Assembly (NCBI GenBank): GCA_029245865.1
Contig: JAQWOM010000024.1
Coordinates: forward strand, 1 to 64,000
Reading direction: 5' to 3'
Origin: Planctomycetota bacterium
GTDB lineage: Bacteria; Planctomycetota; B15-G4
DNA length: 64,000 nt
Part shown: positions 62,527-64,000 of the stretch, piece after piece
Layout of the letters: every line of letters begins with the position of its first letter
Numbering within the stretch: the first letter of the stretch is position 1
Position numbers and translations under genes: made by a program
The notes under the pieces: model-generated
Database searches by the model: none
Seen by the model: the letters and a program-made list of their open reading frames with translations, nothing else
Told to the model about the DNA's origin: nothing

Positions 62527-63722
62527 GCCGACACGGCCTCTGCCACGACTCGCTCAAAGACATCATGCATGCCATCAAGGGTCGGGTCCCATCCGAATCG
62601 ATCAGCCCACAAGCGCGCCGCGCCGGCATCAAGTTGATTCATGTCGGACAACCCTCTCACGAGTCCCTCTACGGTAGGCTCCACCAGCTTTCCGGCCGTA
62701 CAGTCACGAAGGATCTCGGGCGTTCCCCAGACCTTGGTTGCGATGATGGGCGTCCCACAAGCCAGACCTTCGAGAACCACATTGGGCCAGCCCTCGCGGC
62801 TGGACGCGAGTACCTGAACATCCGCCGCTCGATACCAGAGTGGCAAGGCCTCAGGCGCTACCGGGCCTACAAACTGAATCAGATGTTCGACACCATGCCG
62901 CCGAGCGAGCTGCGCCAGTGGCACGACATCTCCGCCACCCACCAACACAAGGCGATGTGGCTCAGCCGACGAGCCGAACGCTCGAGCGAAAGCTTCGATC
63001 AGTAAATGCTGCCCTTTGCGTTCCACGAGATGCCCAACACACAGCACGACTTTCCCATCCCCCGGGAGACCGACCTGCTTCCGGGCCTCCTGCTGCGAGC
63101 CGGGGTGAAACCGCTCGAGGTCTACACCGTTGCGCAAGGTCGTCACGCGGCCTGCAGGTGCCCCCAGGTCGAGCGCCACTTCGCGGAGAGCGTCAGCGAC
63201 GCAAATAACATGGTCGACACTCTTCAGCATCGTCTCTAGTTGCGGGCGCACTGAATCAATTTGCGGGATGAGATTGAGGTCAGTGCCGCGGCATGTGAGA
63301 ACCATCGGCAGACGACGGCCAAGCGCCCGAGACAGTTCGTCACGCAACTGCCATGCAGCGACTCCATCGGGGTAAGCGTAGTGCACATCGAGCACATCGG
63401 GTTGAGTCCGCTTCACATGCTCTAACAAAGAGCGTTTGACCCCACGTGCCATCAGCGAAGCGCGCCATCCATCACCAAATCCAGGTGGGCTGAGAAATCG
63501 AGGATGTTCAACAGCGAGACCTTCAACCGTCTCTTCCGATGCGATGCGTCGGTAGCGAGTCCAGCGACGCGGACCGACGGGAGGCGCCAAGGGCACGGGA
63601 GCTACAATGGCTGCACTCCCACCGTGACGTGACAGATAGCGCTCCAGGCGTGTCTTCACGAACACACCATGGTGGGGTTCGATTCGATTCGGGAAAAGCG
63701 TACTGAAGACGAGCAGCTTCAC
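62523..63722 (-). CDS. Glycosyltransferase family 4 (B)
   Basis: The product is 399 residues from a GTG start. Features are LVFSTLFPNRIEPHHGVFVK (GT4 N-terminal lobe), VDHVICVADALREVALDLG, TLRNGVDLERFHPG, VVLCVGHLVERKGQHLLIEAF and LASSREGWPNVVLEGLACGTPII. The last is the nucleotide-sugar-binding site. It resembles EpsE-type polysaccharide transferases. It overlaps the downstream GT4 gene by 4 nt, and its own start overlaps the stop of the amidotransferase gene by 4 nt, so it belongs to the same polysaccharide unit. Confidence 0.88.
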   Translation of the reverse strand: MKLLVFSTLFPNRIEPHHGVFVKTRLERYLSRHGGSAAIVAPVPLAPPVGPRRWTRYRRIASEETVEGLAVEHPRFLSPPGFGDGWRASLMARGVKRSLLEHVKRTQPDVLDVHYAYPDGVAAWQLRDELSRALGRRLPMVLTCRGTDLNLIPQIDSVRPQLETMLKSVDHVICVADALREVALDLGAPAGRVTTLRNGVDLERFHPGSQQEARKQVGLPGDGKVVLCVGHLVERKGQHLLIEAFARAFGSSAEPHRLVLVGGGDVVPLAQLARRHGVEHLIQFVGPVAPEALPLWYRAADVQVLASSREGWPNVVLEGLACGTPIIATKVWGTPEILRDCTAGKLVEPTVEGLVRGLSDMNQLDAGAARLWADRFGWDPTLDGMHDVFERVVAEAVSA

Positions 63723-64000
63723 GACGTCACCGTAGGAAACGCGTGACGCTGAAACGCATCAAGCACAACAACGAACCAGACTTCCGCAGTTCGATCGACT
63801 TTTCCGGACAGGTGCTCATTGACAGACCTTGAGGCCTGCTTGAAGTCCAATAAATCGAAGACAGGGCCCGAAGGGTCCGCCAGGATCTCCCCGAGAATGG
63901 GAGCAAGTGGCCCCGCCAGCCAATCGCCCACCGGCAAATGGAACCCTTGCTTCGGGCGATCGAGTACCGAGGAAGGAACCCGCCCACGGAGACTCTGTTT
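63719..64000 (-). CDS. Asparagine-synthase-type amidotransferase, C-terminal fragment
   Basis: Only the last ~93 codons lie in the window; the gene continues past the right edge. The frame reads SLRGRVPSSVLDRPKQGFH, then LPVGDWLAGPLAPILGEIL, matching the conserved 'R-PKxGF-xPxxxW' end of glutamine-dependent asparagine synthases. In exosortase (XrtA) polysaccharide loci a homologue of this family is a regular member and probably amidates a sugar or peptide rather than making asparagine. Its stop overlaps the start of the next GT4 gene by 4 nt, so it belongs to the unit. The N-terminal glutaminase part is not visible here. Confidence 0.85.
   Translation of the reverse strand, partial: KQSLRGRVPSSVLDRPKQGFHLPVGDWLAGPLAPILGEILADPSGPVFDLLDFKQASRSVNEHLSGKVDRTAEVWFVVVLDAFQRHAFPTVTS

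Overview
This 64 kb window is GC-rich, gene-dense chromosomal DNA from a Gram-negative bacterium. It most resembles an uncultured or poorly studied member of the Planctomycetota. That placement is inferred from several things together: many secreted HEAT- and TPR-repeat proteins, a DUF1573 protein next to a sulfatase-fold enzyme, a BtpA-family remnant, paired M16 peptidases, LPS-core genes, an archaeal-type inositol-phosphate synthase, and polysaccharide genes of the exosortase (XrtA/PEP-CTERM) type. No rRNA, tRNA, CRISPR array, transposase or phage gene was seen. Genes are packed on both strands, often with 4-nt stop/start overlaps.

Layout. 1-5.5 kb: truncated amidohydrolase, a double LPS-type kinase, a WaaG-like glycosyltransferase, inositol-3-phosphate synthase and a MaoC-like protein. 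5.6-13.2 kb: mostly envelope or secreted proteins (HEAT repeats, a membrane spermidine-synthase-like protein, a dead alpha/beta hydrolase, a TPR protein). 13.2-20.2 kb: housekeeping genes (purM, a NUDIX hydrolase, dxr, an enlarged rseP, a UbiA-family prenyltransferase, a CCA/poly(A) polymerase). 20.3-27.6 kb: secreted HEAT/TPR/lipoproteins, miaA and a tandem M16 peptidase pair. 27.8-32.8 kb: a decayed btpA overlapping an intact poly(A)-polymerase-like gene with a long basic tail, then an NAD kinase and an EboF-like phosphodiesterase. 33.0-37.9 kb: a tightly overlapping operon of two radical-SAM enzymes, a GT9 glycosyltransferase and a TMTC-like membrane protein. 38-50.5 kb: DUF1573 plus sulfatase-like protein, a degenerate GGDEF protein, a candidate small RNA with a strong terminator, tyrS, rpsA, an lpxH-cmk fusion, and gmhA-gmhB for heptose. 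50.6-64 kb: an exopolysaccharide/exosortase-type region with a FemAB-like protein, a GT39-like and two GT2 enzymes, a degenerate sensor kinase, a 1426-residue TPR protein, a polysaccharide deacetylase, two GT4 enzymes and the end of an asparagine-synthase-type amidotransferase.

How they fit together. GmhA and GmhB (heptose precursor), LpxH (lipid A), a GT9 and a GT4 transferase, and WaaP-like kinase domains together suggest a phosphorylated, heptose-containing LPS core. The right end looks like part of an exported polysaccharide locus that continues past the window. The least explained unit is the two-radical-SAM/GT9/membrane-protein operon at 33-38 kb. All functions are read from sequence motifs without database searches.
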